A stretch of DNA of 64,000 nucleotides from Streptomyces sp. SID8352 (GCF_009862265.1 NZ_WWGX01000044.1:1-64000), one strand, 5' to 3'; shown: positions 25,433 through 34,414, numbered from the stretch's first letter. Translations and numbers: made by a program. The notes: generated from the letters alone by a model not told the origin.

Positions 25433-27748
25433 GTGACATCGAGTCCTGCCGCGCACTCCGGACGGAAGGGGCGGCGACGCAGCCGCAGACGGGCGGACAT
25501 GCCGCTCCTGGGTGGCATCCGTCCCCCGATCGCGCTGCTCTGCCTGCTCATCCTCGCCCTGGCCGGACTCACGGCCAAGGTGCTCGGTCCCCGTCCCGAC
25601 GAGGCGGTGCCCAAGGCGGTCCTCTCCTCGCAGCAGCACTTCGCGGAGGACGGCGCCATCGCGCTGCGCGCCTCCATCGACGAGCGCGTCACCGACCTCC
25701 AGCGCACCGCCGCGGCGCTCAACGCCGGCCGGCCCACCAAGGCCGAGGACGTGCTGTCCGGCCTCGGCAGCGCCTACCAGAAGTGGACCGGCACCACGGT
25801 CATCGACCTGGAGGACGGCAAGGTCCTCGCCGCCCGCGGCGAGCACATCCCGCTCGCCTGGCTCGACAAGGACGTCCTCACCGGCAAGCAGGCCCTCACC
25901 CCCCGCATGGTGCGGCTGGAGACCGGTGACGTCCGGCTCATGACGATGGCCGTGCTCGACTGGAAGGACCGGCCCCAGCAGCTGCTGATCGCCTCCAACA
26001 GCCTGACCGTGCCGCAGATCACCCTGGGCCCGTTCCGCACCATGGCGGTCGCCACGCGCGAGGGCGAGATCCTCGCCACCGCCGGGTTCGAGCAGTCCGA
26101 GGCGCTGAACTCGGACACCCAGCGTGAGGAGCTGAACTTCCTCCAGAAGCAGATGAGCCGCCTCGCCGACCAGGCCGCCGAGCGCACCGAGCAGCACCCC
26201 GTCAGTGCCCGGGAGCCCGGCGCGCGCGGCTACCCCGGCGTCAGCGGCAGCCTCCTCGGCGACCGCTACAACGGCCGCGTCGCCACCGCCGGATACGCCT
26301 CCCTCGCCGCCTCCGACCCGGAGGAGAAGGACAGCGTCGCGGCCGGGCTGGGCCTGACCGTCGTCGCCATGCTCCCCGTGGTCCAGCAGCAGGGCGCCGC
26401 CGAGTCCGGCCGCGAGCTGTACGGGCTGATCGCCGCCGGGGCGCTGGTCGGGCTCGGGCTGCTGGCCGCCGCCGTGCTGTGGGCCGCCGTGCAGCGCCCC
26501 CTGCTCCGGCTGTTCCTGGAGTCCCGCCGGCTCGCCCGGGGCGATCTGACCCGGCCCGTCGCCGTGCCCCGCTGGGGCGAGGCCGCCCGGGTCGGCACCG
26601 CCCTGGAGCGGCTGCGCACCCAGCTCAACGGCATGGGGGGCGAGCAGCCGCCCGCCGCCCGGGTGCGCGGACTGCGCCTCGGCGTCCGCGCCCCGCTCGG
26701 GATCACCGCCGTCCTGCTGCTGCTCTGGTGCGTCCCCGTCGGCCTGCTGGTCAACCGCACCGACGGCTCGGTCAGCGTGCCCGCCACCATCGTCAACGAC
26801 CAGCGCGACCGCACCGACCTGATCGGCGACCGGGTCCGCCGGGCACTGAACGAGGCCCAGGCCGACCTCGTCTCCACCTCCCGCCTGATCGAGGGCAAGG
26901 ACGCGGCCGCCACCGAGACCGTCCTCAAGGACGCCCTGCGCAAGCACACCCGCTACCAGGCCCTCTACGTCACCGACGCCGGGGGAGCCGTCCTCGCCAG
27001 GGCCGGGGGCGACCCGCACTCCTGGAAGGACGGCAAGGGACTGCCCCTGGTCCGGGTCTCCGGCCAGGGCGGGAAGAAGCCGGTGATCCAGGCGGGCGCC
27101 CCGGTGGCGGAGCCCAAGGGCGCCACCCTCGTCGGCGAGGTGCGGGTGGAGTTCCTCAACTCCCTGCTCAAGCGGCCCGGCCTCGGCGAGGTCCGGGTGG
27201 TGGGCCCCGACGCGAAGACCGTGGCCGGCAACGCCGGGTTCCTGGCCTTCGAGAAGCTGCCCCACTCCTCCCTGACCGACCTGGTGCGGGCCGGGCAGCT
27301 CCCGGTGGGCGCCGGGCCCATGGAGAACGGCCTCCTCATCCGGGACGGCGGCGCCGTCACCGTCGCGGCGGCGGCCCCCTTCTCCGGCGGCGGTGTCGCC
27401 GCCGATCTCGGCTGGACGGTGGTGAGCTGGCAGAAGGCCAACCACTTCGAGATCGCCGCCTACGAGCGGGAGGACCGCAGCGTCCTCGCCGGAATGCTCG
27501 GGCTCGCCGCGATCGTCGTCTGCCTGGGCTGGATCCATCTGGTCGTCGCCAGGCCGCTGCGGGCCCTGGCCGCCGGCGCCGAGAAGCTCGCGGACGGAGA
27601 CCTCAAGACCGTGCAGTACCCCCGCTACCAGGACGAGGTCGGTGCCGTCGTGCGCAGCCTCGAACTGATCCGGCAGCAGTTGCAGGCCCAGCGGCAGAGC
27701 CAGGCGCGCCGGGCCGCAGACACCCGGACCGGCGTCGGAGGAAGGTGA
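25433..27748 (+). CDS. Membrane protein with two tandem TM-extracytoplasmic-TM-HAMP-like modules
   Basis: The 771-residue protein has helices near residues 31-49, 330-353, 418-440 and 683-706. The first pair flanks a 280-residue extracytoplasmic region and is followed by a HAMP-like segment (RPLLRLFLESRRLARGDLTRPV, 355-376 and on to about 400). The second pair flanks a 240-residue region and is followed by another (RPLRALAAGAEKLADGDLK). The extracytoplasmic parts look like Cache sensors. No kinase, cyclase, GGDEF or methyl-accepting domain follows. It lies six bases before pgsB, so it is probably part of the capsule machinery or its control. The GTG start follows AAGGAAG. Function is unknown. 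Confidence 0.75.
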   Translation: MTSSPAAHSGRKGRRRSRRRADMPLLGGIRPPIALLCLLILALAGLTAKVLGPRPDEAVPKAVLSSQQHFAEDGAIALRASIDERVTDLQRTAAALNAGRPTKAEDVLSGLGSAYQKWTGTTVIDLEDGKVLAARGEHIPLAWLDKDVLTGKQALTPRMVRLETGDVRLMTMAVLDWKDRPQQLLIASNSLTVPQITLGPFRTMAVATREGEILATAGFEQSEALNSDTQREELNFLQKQMSRLADQAAERTEQHPVSAREPGARGYPGVSGSLLGDRYNGRVATAGYASLAASDPEEKDSVAAGLGLTVVAMLPVVQQQGAAESGRELYGLIAAGALVGLGLLAAAVLWAAVQRPLLRLFLESRRLARGDLTRPVAVPRWGEAARVGTALERLRTQLNGMGGEQPPAARVRGLRLGVRAPLGITAVLLLLWCVPVGLLVNRTDGSVSVPATIVNDQRDRTDLIGDRVRRALNEAQADLVSTSRLIEGKDAAATETVLKDALRKHTRYQALYVTDAGGAVLARAGGDPHSWKDGKGLPLVRVSGQGGKKPVIQAGAPVAEPKGATLVGEVRVEFLNSLLKRPGLGEVRVVGPDAKTVAGNAGFLAFEKLPHSSLTDLVRAGQLPVGAGPMENGLLIRDGGAVTVAAAAPFSGGGVAADLGWTVVSWQKANHFEIAAYEREDRSVLAGMLGLAAIVVCLGWIHLVVARPLRALAAGAEKLADGDLKTVQYPRYQDEVGAVVRSLELIRQQLQAQRQSQARRAADTRTGVGGR

Positions 27749-27754
27749 CCCGTC

Positions 27755-29599
27755 GTGCTCTACCTGTACTTCGTGCTGCTGGTCGGCAGCCTGTTCCTGC
27801 TGGCCGCGGGCATCGTGGAGCAGCGCCGCCACTACGCCGCGCTGCACTCCATCCCCTCGCGGGTGCTGGTCAACGGCATCCGGGGCAAGTCCTCCATCAC
27901 CCGGCTGTGCGCGGGCGCGCTGCGCGGCGGTGACCTGGTCACCGTCGCCAAGACCACCGGCACGGCGGCCCGCTTCATCCACCCCGACGCCACCGAGGAG
28001 CCGGTCTACCGCAAGTTCGGCATCGCCAACGTCGTCGAGCAGATCGGCATCGTGCGCCGGGCGGCCACCTACCGCCCCGACGCGCTGGTCATCGAGTGCA
28101 TGGCGGTCATGCCGGCCCTCCAGGAGGTCAACCAGAGCAAGCTGATCCGCTCCACCATCGGCGTCCTGTGCAACGTCCGTGAGGACCACCTCGCGGAGAT
28201 GGGCCCCACCCTGGACGACGTGGCCCGCTCGCTGTGCCGCTCGATGCCGGAGAACGGCATCTGCGTCACCGCCGAGAAGGACCGCTTCCACATCCTCCAG
28301 GAGGAGGCCGACGCCCGGAACTGCAAGCTCGTCTACGCCGACCCCGAGATGGTCACCGACGACGAGCTGCGCGGCTTCAGCTGGTTCACCTTCAAGGAGA
28401 ACGTCGCCATCGCGCTGGTCGTGGCGGAACTGCTCGGCGTGGAGCGCCAGGTCGCCCTCCAGGGCATGTACGACGCCCCGCCGGACCCCGGTGTGCTCTC
28501 CGTGGAGCGCTACGCCACCCCCGAGGGCAAGCGGCTCGCCTTCGCCAACGTCTTCGCGGCCAACGACCCCGAGTCGACGCTGATGAACATCAACCAGCTC
28601 CTGGACCTCGGCGCCATCCGCCGCCCGCTGAACGTCGTGATCAACTGCCGCCCGGACCGCGTCGAGCGCAACGGCCAGATGGGCGAGATCATCCCGGACC
28701 TGGAGCCGGACAACGTCTTCGTCATCGGGCACCCGGCCAAGAGCGCCATCGACGCCATCCCCGCGCAGTGGCGCGACCGCGCCGTCGACCTCGGCGGTGA
28801 GCGGCGCGCCGCCGACGAGTTCATGCCCGCCCTGCTCGGCCGGATGTCCGACGGCTCCTCCCTGGTCGCCATCGGCAACATCCACGGCCAGGGCGAGGAA
28901 CTCCTGGAGTACCTGGCCGAACTGCCCGCCGACGAGAGCGAGGCCGGCGACGGCGCCGCCCCGGCCGCGGCCGCACCGGCCCAGCCGCAGCGCATCGACC
29001 CCTACGCCTCGTACCCGATGGCCTACGAGGAGCGCTACCAGGCCACGCGGACCCAGGAGATCCCGGTCGTCCGCATCCCCGAGCAGCCGGCCGGCCCCTA
29101 CGGGCAGCAGCCCTACCAGCAACAGCAGCACCAGCCCTACCAGCAGCACCCGCAGCCTGCGTACCCGCCGCAGCGGGAGCCCCACCAGCAGCCGCAGGAC
29201 CCGCACCGGCAGCACCAGGGTGAGCCGCATCAGGGTGAGCCGCACCGGCAGCACCAGGGTGAGCCGCATCAGCGGGAGCCGCTGGAGCCGCGTCACCAGG
29301 CGCCCCGGCAGCGGGGCCCGCAGGACCCCCGGCAGCAGCACCCCGAGGATCCGCAGGACGCCCCGCAGTACCCGCCGCAGCGGGAGCCGCACCACGCGCC
29401 CCAGCAGCATCCCCAGGACCCGCGGCACCCGCAGGACACCGAGCCGTACCCGCCGCAGCAGCGGCAGCAGTACCAGGAAGAGCAGTACGGGCACTACGGG
29501 CAGTACGTCCCCACGCAGCAGTCCTGGCCGCCCCATGACGATCCGCACGACGACCCCTACGGCGGGTCCGCCCGCCCGCCCGCCCGGAGACCCCGTTGA
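27755..29599 (+). CDS. pgsB: Poly-gamma-glutamate synthase PgsB/CapB with long disordered tail
   Basis: The first 390 or so residues align by eye with Bacillus PgsB: an N-terminal helix, EQRRHYAALHSIPSRVLVNG, the P-loop GIRGKSS (41-47), VAKTTGTAARFI, VIECMAVMPALQ, CNVREDH, MGPTLDD, APPDPG, FANVFAANDPEST, NCRPDRV and IGNIHG. PgsB is an ATP-dependent amide ligase related to Mur ligases that polymerises glutamate through the gamma-carboxyl. About 220 extra residues follow, rich in Gln, Pro, His and Glu, which are absent from Bacillus PgsB (393 residues). GTG start with GGAGGAAGG upstream. The stop overlaps the pgsC start. Confidence 0.93.
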   Translation: MLYLYFVLLVGSLFLLAAGIVEQRRHYAALHSIPSRVLVNGIRGKSSITRLCAGALRGGDLVTVAKTTGTAARFIHPDATEEPVYRKFGIANVVEQIGIVRRAATYRPDALVIECMAVMPALQEVNQSKLIRSTIGVLCNVREDHLAEMGPTLDDVARSLCRSMPENGICVTAEKDRFHILQEEADARNCKLVYADPEMVTDDELRGFSWFTFKENVAIALVVAELLGVERQVALQGMYDAPPDPGVLSVERYATPEGKRLAFANVFAANDPESTLMNINQLLDLGAIRRPLNVVINCRPDRVERNGQMGEIIPDLEPDNVFVIGHPAKSAIDAIPAQWRDRAVDLGGERRAADEFMPALLGRMSDGSSLVAIGNIHGQGEELLEYLAELPADESEAGDGAAPAAAAPAQPQRIDPYASYPMAYEERYQATRTQEIPVVRIPEQPAGPYGQQPYQQQQHQPYQQHPQPAYPPQREPHQQPQDPHRQHQGEPHQGEPHRQHQGEPHQREPLEPRHQAPRQRGPQDPRQQHPEDPQDAPQYPPQREPHHAPQQHPQDPRHPQDTEPYPPQQRQQYQEEQYGHYGQYVPTQQSWPPHDDPHDDPYGGSARPPARRPR

Positions 29600-30078
29600 C
29601 CACCGCCGCCCTGACCCCCGAGATGGCCGCCCTGGGCATCGCCATCGGGCTGTTCTTCTCCCTGCTGTGCTACCTCACCACCAATTTGTCGCCCGGCGGC
29701 ATGATCACGCCCGGCTGGATCGCCCTCACCCTCATCGAGGACCTCCAGCGCGCCGCCATGATGGTCGGCGTCACCGCGCTGACCTACGCGGGCACCAAGC
29801 TCATGCAGCGGCTGGTGATCCTCTACGGCAAGCGCCTGTTCGCCGCCGTGGTCCTGCTGGGCGTGCTGCTCCAGGCCACGGTGATGATCGTGCTCTCCAT
29901 GGAGTTCCCGCTGCTCTACGGCAACCAGACACTGGGCTTCATCGTGCCCGGACTGGTCGCCTACCAGATGGTGCGCCAGCCCAAGGGGGCCACCCTGCTG
30001 GCCACCGGAACGGTCTCCCTCATGGCCTACATCGTCGTCGCCGCAGGACTGCTGCTCGGCGTCATGCCCACCGTCTGA
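29596..30078 (+). CDS. pgsC: Poly-gamma-glutamate synthesis membrane protein PgsC/CapC
   Basis: The 160-residue integral membrane protein resembles PgsC of Bacillus: an N-terminal helix, SPGGMITPGWIAL (compare VPAGLVVPGYLGL), ILYGKRLFAAVVL and GFIVPGLVAYQM. PgsC partners PgsB in the membrane synthase. Start is a TTG at 29596 that overlaps the pgsB stop, with CGGAGA upstream, so translation is coupled. Length is close to the family's 149. Confidence 0.92.
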   Translation: MTTAALTPEMAALGIAIGLFFSLLCYLTTNLSPGGMITPGWIALTLIEDLQRAAMMVGVTALTYAGTKLMQRLVILYGKRLFAAVVLLGVLLQATVMIVLSMEFPLLYGNQTLGFIVPGLVAYQMVRQPKGATLLATGTVSLMAYIVVAAGLLLGVMPTV

Positions 30079-30103
30079 CATACGAGAAGCAGAGGAGAAC
30101 ACC

Positions 30104-31180
30104 ATGGCAGCGAAGACGAAGAAGAAGTCGCGCCCGGTCGTCTCGGGTCTCGTGGTGCTGGCACTCGTCGGGGCCTCCACCTACCTCACCCTGGAGCTGC
30201 GCAAGCAGGACCAGGAGGGCGTCACCTCGGTGCGCAACGTCGGCGTCCTGGACGGCAGCCGCCCCTCCGCCAAGGAGGAGGGCGAGGCGAGCTGGTCCCG
30301 GCTGGAGAACCCGGCCCGCTCCGTGCTGCGCGGCGAGGACGGCCGGATCATGGGCGTCTTCACCGACGGGGCCCGCACCGCCACCCTGACCGGCCCGGCC
30401 CGCACCTTCACCGAACCGGCCTCCACCGCCTCCAAGGTCTCCACCACCGACTGGGTCCGGCTGATGCCGGAGCTGTGGAAGAAGGGCGCCGAGAAGGAGG
30501 CGTGGTTCAAGGACTGGTACGCCGAGTCCCGGGACAGCAAGGAGGACGACCTCTTCGCCATCGCCTTCCAGTACGTGGCGGGCGCCCCGCAGAAGAAGGA
30601 CGAGACCGGCCTCGTCTACGCCGGCGACGCCAACTTCGGCCCCCTCAACACCACCGGCGCCGAGGGCGGCGACCTGCGCCTGGAGCAGTCCGACTTCTAC
30701 GACTACCTCGGCGTCACGTACCCCTTCCGGGACGGCTCGGTGGGCCAGCCGGAGACGATGCGCGCCAAGTCCCTGGACTGCTCGGGCTTCATCCGGATGG
30801 TCCTCGGCTACCGCGCCCGCTACCCGCTGATGTCCTCCGACACCTCCGGGGACGGGCTGCCGCGCACCGCCAACGGCATGGCCCGCTCCGAGGAGGGCAC
30901 CGACGTGCTCCCCCTGACCGGCATCACCCCGGACGACCGGCCCTCCGCCATCGACCAGCTCCAGCCCGGCGACCTGGTCTTCTTCAAGCTCGACACCCGC
31001 ACCGCCGAGCGGCTGGACCACGTCGGCATGGTGCTCGGCTACGACACCGAGGGGCACCTGATCTTCGTCTCCAGCCGTGAGGAGATCAACGGCCCGACCA
31101 TCGGCGACGTGGGCGGCGTCTCCCGCCTGGACGGCAACGGCTACTACGCCAAGACGCTGCGCAGCGCCAAGCGGCTCTGA
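30104..31180 (+). CDS. Membrane-anchored NlpC/P60 hydrolase
   Basis: The 358-residue protein has a basic N terminus and one membrane anchor (VVSGLVVLALVGASTYLTL). Its C-terminal half has an NlpC/P60 fold: catalytic Cys226 in KSLDCSGFIRMVLGY and His306 in LDHVGMVLGY. Such enzymes cut gamma-D-glutamyl bonds in peptidoglycan; Bacillus PgdS, encoded beside pgsBCA, uses the same fold to cut poly-gamma-glutamate. Position 25 bases after pgsC with AGGAG suggests a role in trimming or releasing the polymer, which is inference. A cell-wall endopeptidase role is the alternative. Confidence 0.8.
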   Translation: MAAKTKKKSRPVVSGLVVLALVGASTYLTLELRKQDQEGVTSVRNVGVLDGSRPSAKEEGEASWSRLENPARSVLRGEDGRIMGVFTDGARTATLTGPARTFTEPASTASKVSTTDWVRLMPELWKKGAEKEAWFKDWYAESRDSKEDDLFAIAFQYVAGAPQKKDETGLVYAGDANFGPLNTTGAEGGDLRLEQSDFYDYLGVTYPFRDGSVGQPETMRAKSLDCSGFIRMVLGYRARYPLMSSDTSGDGLPRTANGMARSEEGTDVLPLTGITPDDRPSAIDQLQPGDLVFFKLDTRTAERLDHVGMVLGYDTEGHLIFVSSREEINGPTIGDVGGVSRLDGNGYYAKTLRSAKRL

Positions 31181-31332
31181 CCCTCCCGTGCGGGCGCGGC
31201 GCCGGGTGCGACCACCGGTGTCCGTGCCCGCGGGTGGCTCCAGCCGCCGGAACCCCGGTCCGCGGTGTCCGTCGCCCGGGCCGGTGCCCGCGGCGGCCGT
31301 GCTCCCGGGCGGTGCCGTCCGGCCGGGGGCGG

Positions 31333-32211
31333 TCAGTCCGCGACGGCCGCCGCCGAGGCCTGGGCCCGGCCCCGGCGGTGGATCTGCCGGAAGGTGAACT
31401 CGGCCAGGTCGTCCCCGGCCCGGAAGACCGCCGCGTCGCCCTGCGTCACGTCCTTGCCGTCGACGCGGCCCGCCAGGGTGAAGTAGGCGTAGCGGCCGTA
31501 GGAGTTGGTGGTCGAACGGCAGACGGCGCCCGCGCAGAAGACGGGGACCCCCTCGCCGGACAGGGAGCGGACGGTGCTCCGCCGGTCGGTACCGGCCCGC
31601 GCCGCGGACGCCTTCGCCGCCGTGTCGAACACGGCCACCCCGACCGTCACCGCCACCCCGTCCCGCCGGTACGTCACGCGTATCAGACGGGTGCAGTCGT
31701 GGGCGTCGAGCGCCTGCGGCAGCGTGCCCCGGGCGGCGGTGGCGCAGGACCGGGTGTCGGCCACCGGGCCCTTCCCGTACACCGCGTCGCCCATGGTCAT
31801 GCGGGTGCCGGGGAAGAGGGTCCCCGGGTCGAGGGGCGCCCGGTCCTTGGCGGCGCTGGAGACGAAGTCCTTCGGGTCCAGCGGCGGCGGCGCGCTGGTC
31901 GGGGCGAAGGAGGGGGCCGAGGCGGTGGCGCCGGACGGCCCGGCCGCCGACGCCGTCCCGGGGGCGGGGGAGGCCGCCGCCCCGCCGGGGCCGCCCGAGG
32001 AGACCACGGCCATCGCGACCGCGACGGCCGCCGCCACGGCGGCCAGCGCGCCGCCGCCGACGAGGAACAGTCTCCGGCGCCTGCCGCGGGCCGCGGAGCG
32101 CTCCGCGAGCGCGGCCCAGTCCGGGGTCCCGGCACCTCCGTTCCCGGTCTGCTCGGAGTGCGGCCGCCACGGGTCCCACGGCTGCTGGGGTCCCCCCTGC
32201 CCAAAGCTCAT
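31333..32211 (-). CDS. Membrane-anchored hypothetical protein
   Basis: The 292-residue protein has a cytoplasmic N terminus (MSFGQGGPQQPWDPW... RGRRRRL), a single helix (FLVGGGALAAVAAAVAVAMAVV), an Ala/Ser/Pro-rich linker, then an extracytoplasmic domain of about 190 residues with four Cys (SCATAARG, HDCTRLIRV, VFCAGAVCR), probably disulphide-bonded. No enzyme motif was recognised. The ATG at 32211 has AGGA eight bases upstream; another ATG lies three codons earlier. It converges with the hydrolase gene, so it is probably not part of the capsule operon. Confidence 0.7.
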   Translation of the reverse strand: MSFGQGGPQQPWDPWRPHSEQTGNGGAGTPDWAALAERSAARGRRRRLFLVGGGALAAVAAAVAVAMAVVSSGGPGGAAASPAPGTASAAGPSGATASAPSFAPTSAPPPLDPKDFVSSAAKDRAPLDPGTLFPGTRMTMGDAVYGKGPVADTRSCATAARGTLPQALDAHDCTRLIRVTYRRDGVAVTVGVAVFDTAAKASAARAGTDRRSTVRSLSGEGVPVFCAGAVCRSTTNSYGRYAYFTLAGRVDGKDVTQGDAAVFRAGDDLAEFTFRQIHRRGRAQASAAAVAD

Positions 32212-32503
32212 GGGCGGCATCCTAGAGGTGCCCGGCACCGTCCCGCGGCGCCGTCGGCGACCTCGCGGCGCCCCCGCGCCCCATGCCCACCGAGCGCCCC
32301 GGCGGCCCGCCGCCTCCGGAGTGGGCGGGCACGGGGCCGACGACGCATCCGCCCCGCGCGGTCCCGGTACCCGCCCCGCCGCCGGGAGGTCCGCCCGTAC
32401 CCGCCGTCCCGTCGGGGAGTCCGCCCGGCCCCGCCGTTCCGTCGGGGCGCGCGGCCCGGCGGGGTCCGGGCCGGAGCGGGCCCGAGACCCTAGGGTTCGG
32501 TGC

Positions 32504-33721
32504 ATGGCGACGCGCGAGGGCGACATCCGCGGATGGTGGGTGCGACCGGCCGGCCGGGCACCGTGGGCGGTGCTCGCGGCGGTGCTGGCCGCCTCGGCCG
32601 CCGCCGCGGCCCGGTCCGGTCCGCCCGGCGGGATGGACAACGCGATCGTGGTGCGGGCCGCCCGCACCTGGCTGTCCGGCGGCTCCCCCTACGACGACCC
32701 GCACTTCCTCTACCTCCCCAGCGCCGTCCTGGCCGCCGCCCCCGAGGCCCTGCTGCCCGCCCCCGTGCTGCGGGCGGCGGCCCCCTGCGCGGTGGTCCTG
32801 CTGCTGGCGCTCGGCTGGGCCTGTGCCCTCGCGCTGCACCGGGTGCCGCTCGGCAGCCGCCTGGCCGCCCTGGGGCTGACCGGGCTGGCGGCGGGCTTCG
32901 CCCCCTTCGGGCACCTGGTGCGGCTCGGCAACTGGACCGTGACGGCGGCCGCGGCACTGCCGCTGTGCCTGCTGCTGGCCAGCCGGGGGCGGTGGACGGC
33001 GGCGGGCGGTGTGATCGGCGCGGCGGTGGCGCTCAAGCCGCTGCTGGCGCCGGTGGCCCTGCTCCTCCTGTTCGCCGGGCGCGGTCGGGCCCTGGCGGTG
33101 GCCGTCCTGGTGCCGGTGGCCGCCTCCGGGGCGGCGGCCCTGCTGATGCCCGGCCCCGGCGGCTTCTTCACCCGCACCCTCCCCTTCCTGCTCCACGGCG
33201 ACGACGGCTTCGTCCGGCTCTACGAGGCGTCCCCGGCGGCCGTGCTGCCCCGGCTCGGGGTGCCGGGGGCGGCGGCGGAGGGGGCGGCGGCGCTGGCGGC
33301 CGCGGCGGGGGTGCTGTGCGCCCTGCTGCGCTGGCGGCGGGGCGACGCCGGACCGCTGCGGTACGCGGAGACCGGCACCGGGCTGATGCTCTCCGCCTTC
33401 CTCGTCTCCCGGCCGTCCTACGACCACTACCTCCTGGTCGTGGTGCCGCTGCTGCTCGCCGGGCTGCCGTACGCCGGGTCGGTGGCCCGGGGGCCCTGGT
33501 TCTGGGCGGCGCTGGTGCCCCAGCTCCCCGGGGTGACCTGGCCCTGGCTGGAGGGGGTGCGGCGGCGGGCGTTCAAGGACGCCTTCACGCTGTGCGTGCT
33601 CGCGGTGACCGTGGCGCGACGGGCGCGGAACGCCCCGGTGACGGTACGGGCTACCATGGACGGTCACGACCGTGCCGGGGAAGCCCGGGACCCCGTGCGG
33701 GCGTCGGCAGCGCCGTTTTGA
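32504..33721 (+). CDS. GT87-type (DUF2029) membrane glycosyltransferase
   Basis: The 405-residue polytopic protein has about ten hydrophobic helices and GT87-like features: MDNAIVVRAARTWLSGGSPYDDPHFLYLP in the first external loop (with the acidic pair typical of GT-C enzymes), ALKPLLAPVALLLL and SRPSYDHYLLVVVPLLL. Family members use polyprenyl-phosphate mannose to build lipoglycans. The acceptor here is unknown. The stop codon overlaps the -35 of the rplM promoter. Confidence 0.75.
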   Translation: MATREGDIRGWWVRPAGRAPWAVLAAVLAASAAAAARSGPPGGMDNAIVVRAARTWLSGGSPYDDPHFLYLPSAVLAAAPEALLPAPVLRAAAPCAVVLLLALGWACALALHRVPLGSRLAALGLTGLAAGFAPFGHLVRLGNWTVTAAAALPLCLLLASRGRWTAAGGVIGAAVALKPLLAPVALLLLFAGRGRALAVAVLVPVAASGAAALLMPGPGGFFTRTLPFLLHGDDGFVRLYEASPAAVLPRLGVPGAAAEGAAALAAAAGVLCALLRWRRGDAGPLRYAETGTGLMLSAFLVSRPSYDHYLLVVVPLLLAGLPYAGSVARGPWFWAALVPQLPGVTWPWLEGVRRRAFKDAFTLCVLAVTVARRARNAPVTVRATMDGHDRAGEARDPVRASAAPF

Positions 33722-33747
33722 CCCGGCTGCGACCGGACGGGTATTCT
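33718..33747 (+). promoter_or_regulatory. rplM: Promoter of rplM-rpsI
   Basis: TTGACC (33718-33723), an 18-base spacer and TATTCT (33742-33747) make a good housekeeping promoter. The leader to rplM is about 175 bases and contains small dyads such as CGGTCC-ACC-GGGACCG near 33810. Confidence 0.55.
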
Positions 33748-33928
33748 GCACAGTCGTTATGTGTATTGGCTTGCTCATTCTCACGTGAGGGGCCCTTACA
33801 CCGGTCCACCGGGACCGATGACCAGCGACCAGCACACGGTTTGCGTCACCGTGGTGCGGTCAGGGCTGTCTGATCGTCTTCGGTGACCTTGTCAGGACCC
33901 ATCACTGAAGAAGCGAAGGCTACGAACC

Positions 33929-34372
33929 GTGCGTACGTACAGCCCCAAGCCCGGCGATGTGACGCGCCAGTGGCACGTCATCGACGCTCAGGACGTCGTC
34001 CTGGGTCGTCTGGCCTCCACCGCCGCCTCCATCCTGCGTGGCAAGCACAAGCCGATCTACGCGCCCCACGTCGACACCGGTGACTTCGTCATCATCATCA
34101 ACGCCGACAAGGTGCACCTCTCCGGCAACAAGCGGACCCAGAAGATGGCGTACCGCCACTCCGGCTACCCGGGCGGTCTGCGCTCCGTGCGCTACGACGA
34201 GCTGCTGGACAAGAACCCGGAGAAGGCCATCGAGAAGGCCGTCAAGGGCATGCTCCCGAAGAACTCCCTGGGCCGTCAGATGCTCTCGAAGCTGAAGGTC
34301 TACAAGGGTGACCAGCACCCGCACGGCGCGCAGCAGCCGCAGCCGTTCGAGATCACCCAGGTCGCGCAGTAA
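33929..34372 (+). CDS. rplM: 50S ribosomal protein L13
   Basis: The 147-residue protein (MRTYSPKPGDVTRQWHVIDAQ) contains LGRLASTAASILRGKHKP and the signature KAVKGMLPKNSLGRQM. L13 is an early 50S assembly protein. Start is GTG. It forms a two-gene unit with rpsI, 42 bases downstream. Confidence 0.98.
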   Translation: MRTYSPKPGDVTRQWHVIDAQDVVLGRLASTAASILRGKHKPIYAPHVDTGDFVIIINADKVHLSGNKRTQKMAYRHSGYPGGLRSVRYDELLDKNPEKAIEKAVKGMLPKNSLGRQMLSKLKVYKGDQHPHGAQQPQPFEITQVAQ

Positions 34373-34414
34373 GTCCGGCCACCCCCTAAGACTGAAGAGA
34401 ATCTGAGGAGCATC

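Noticed and set aside
25340..29548. Very long minus-strand open frame opposite the capsule genes
   Set aside because: It is a GC-rich shadow of the plus-strand genes. Its translation is low-complexity Gly/Leu/Arg/Asp-rich, and the plus strand has clear PgsB motifs.
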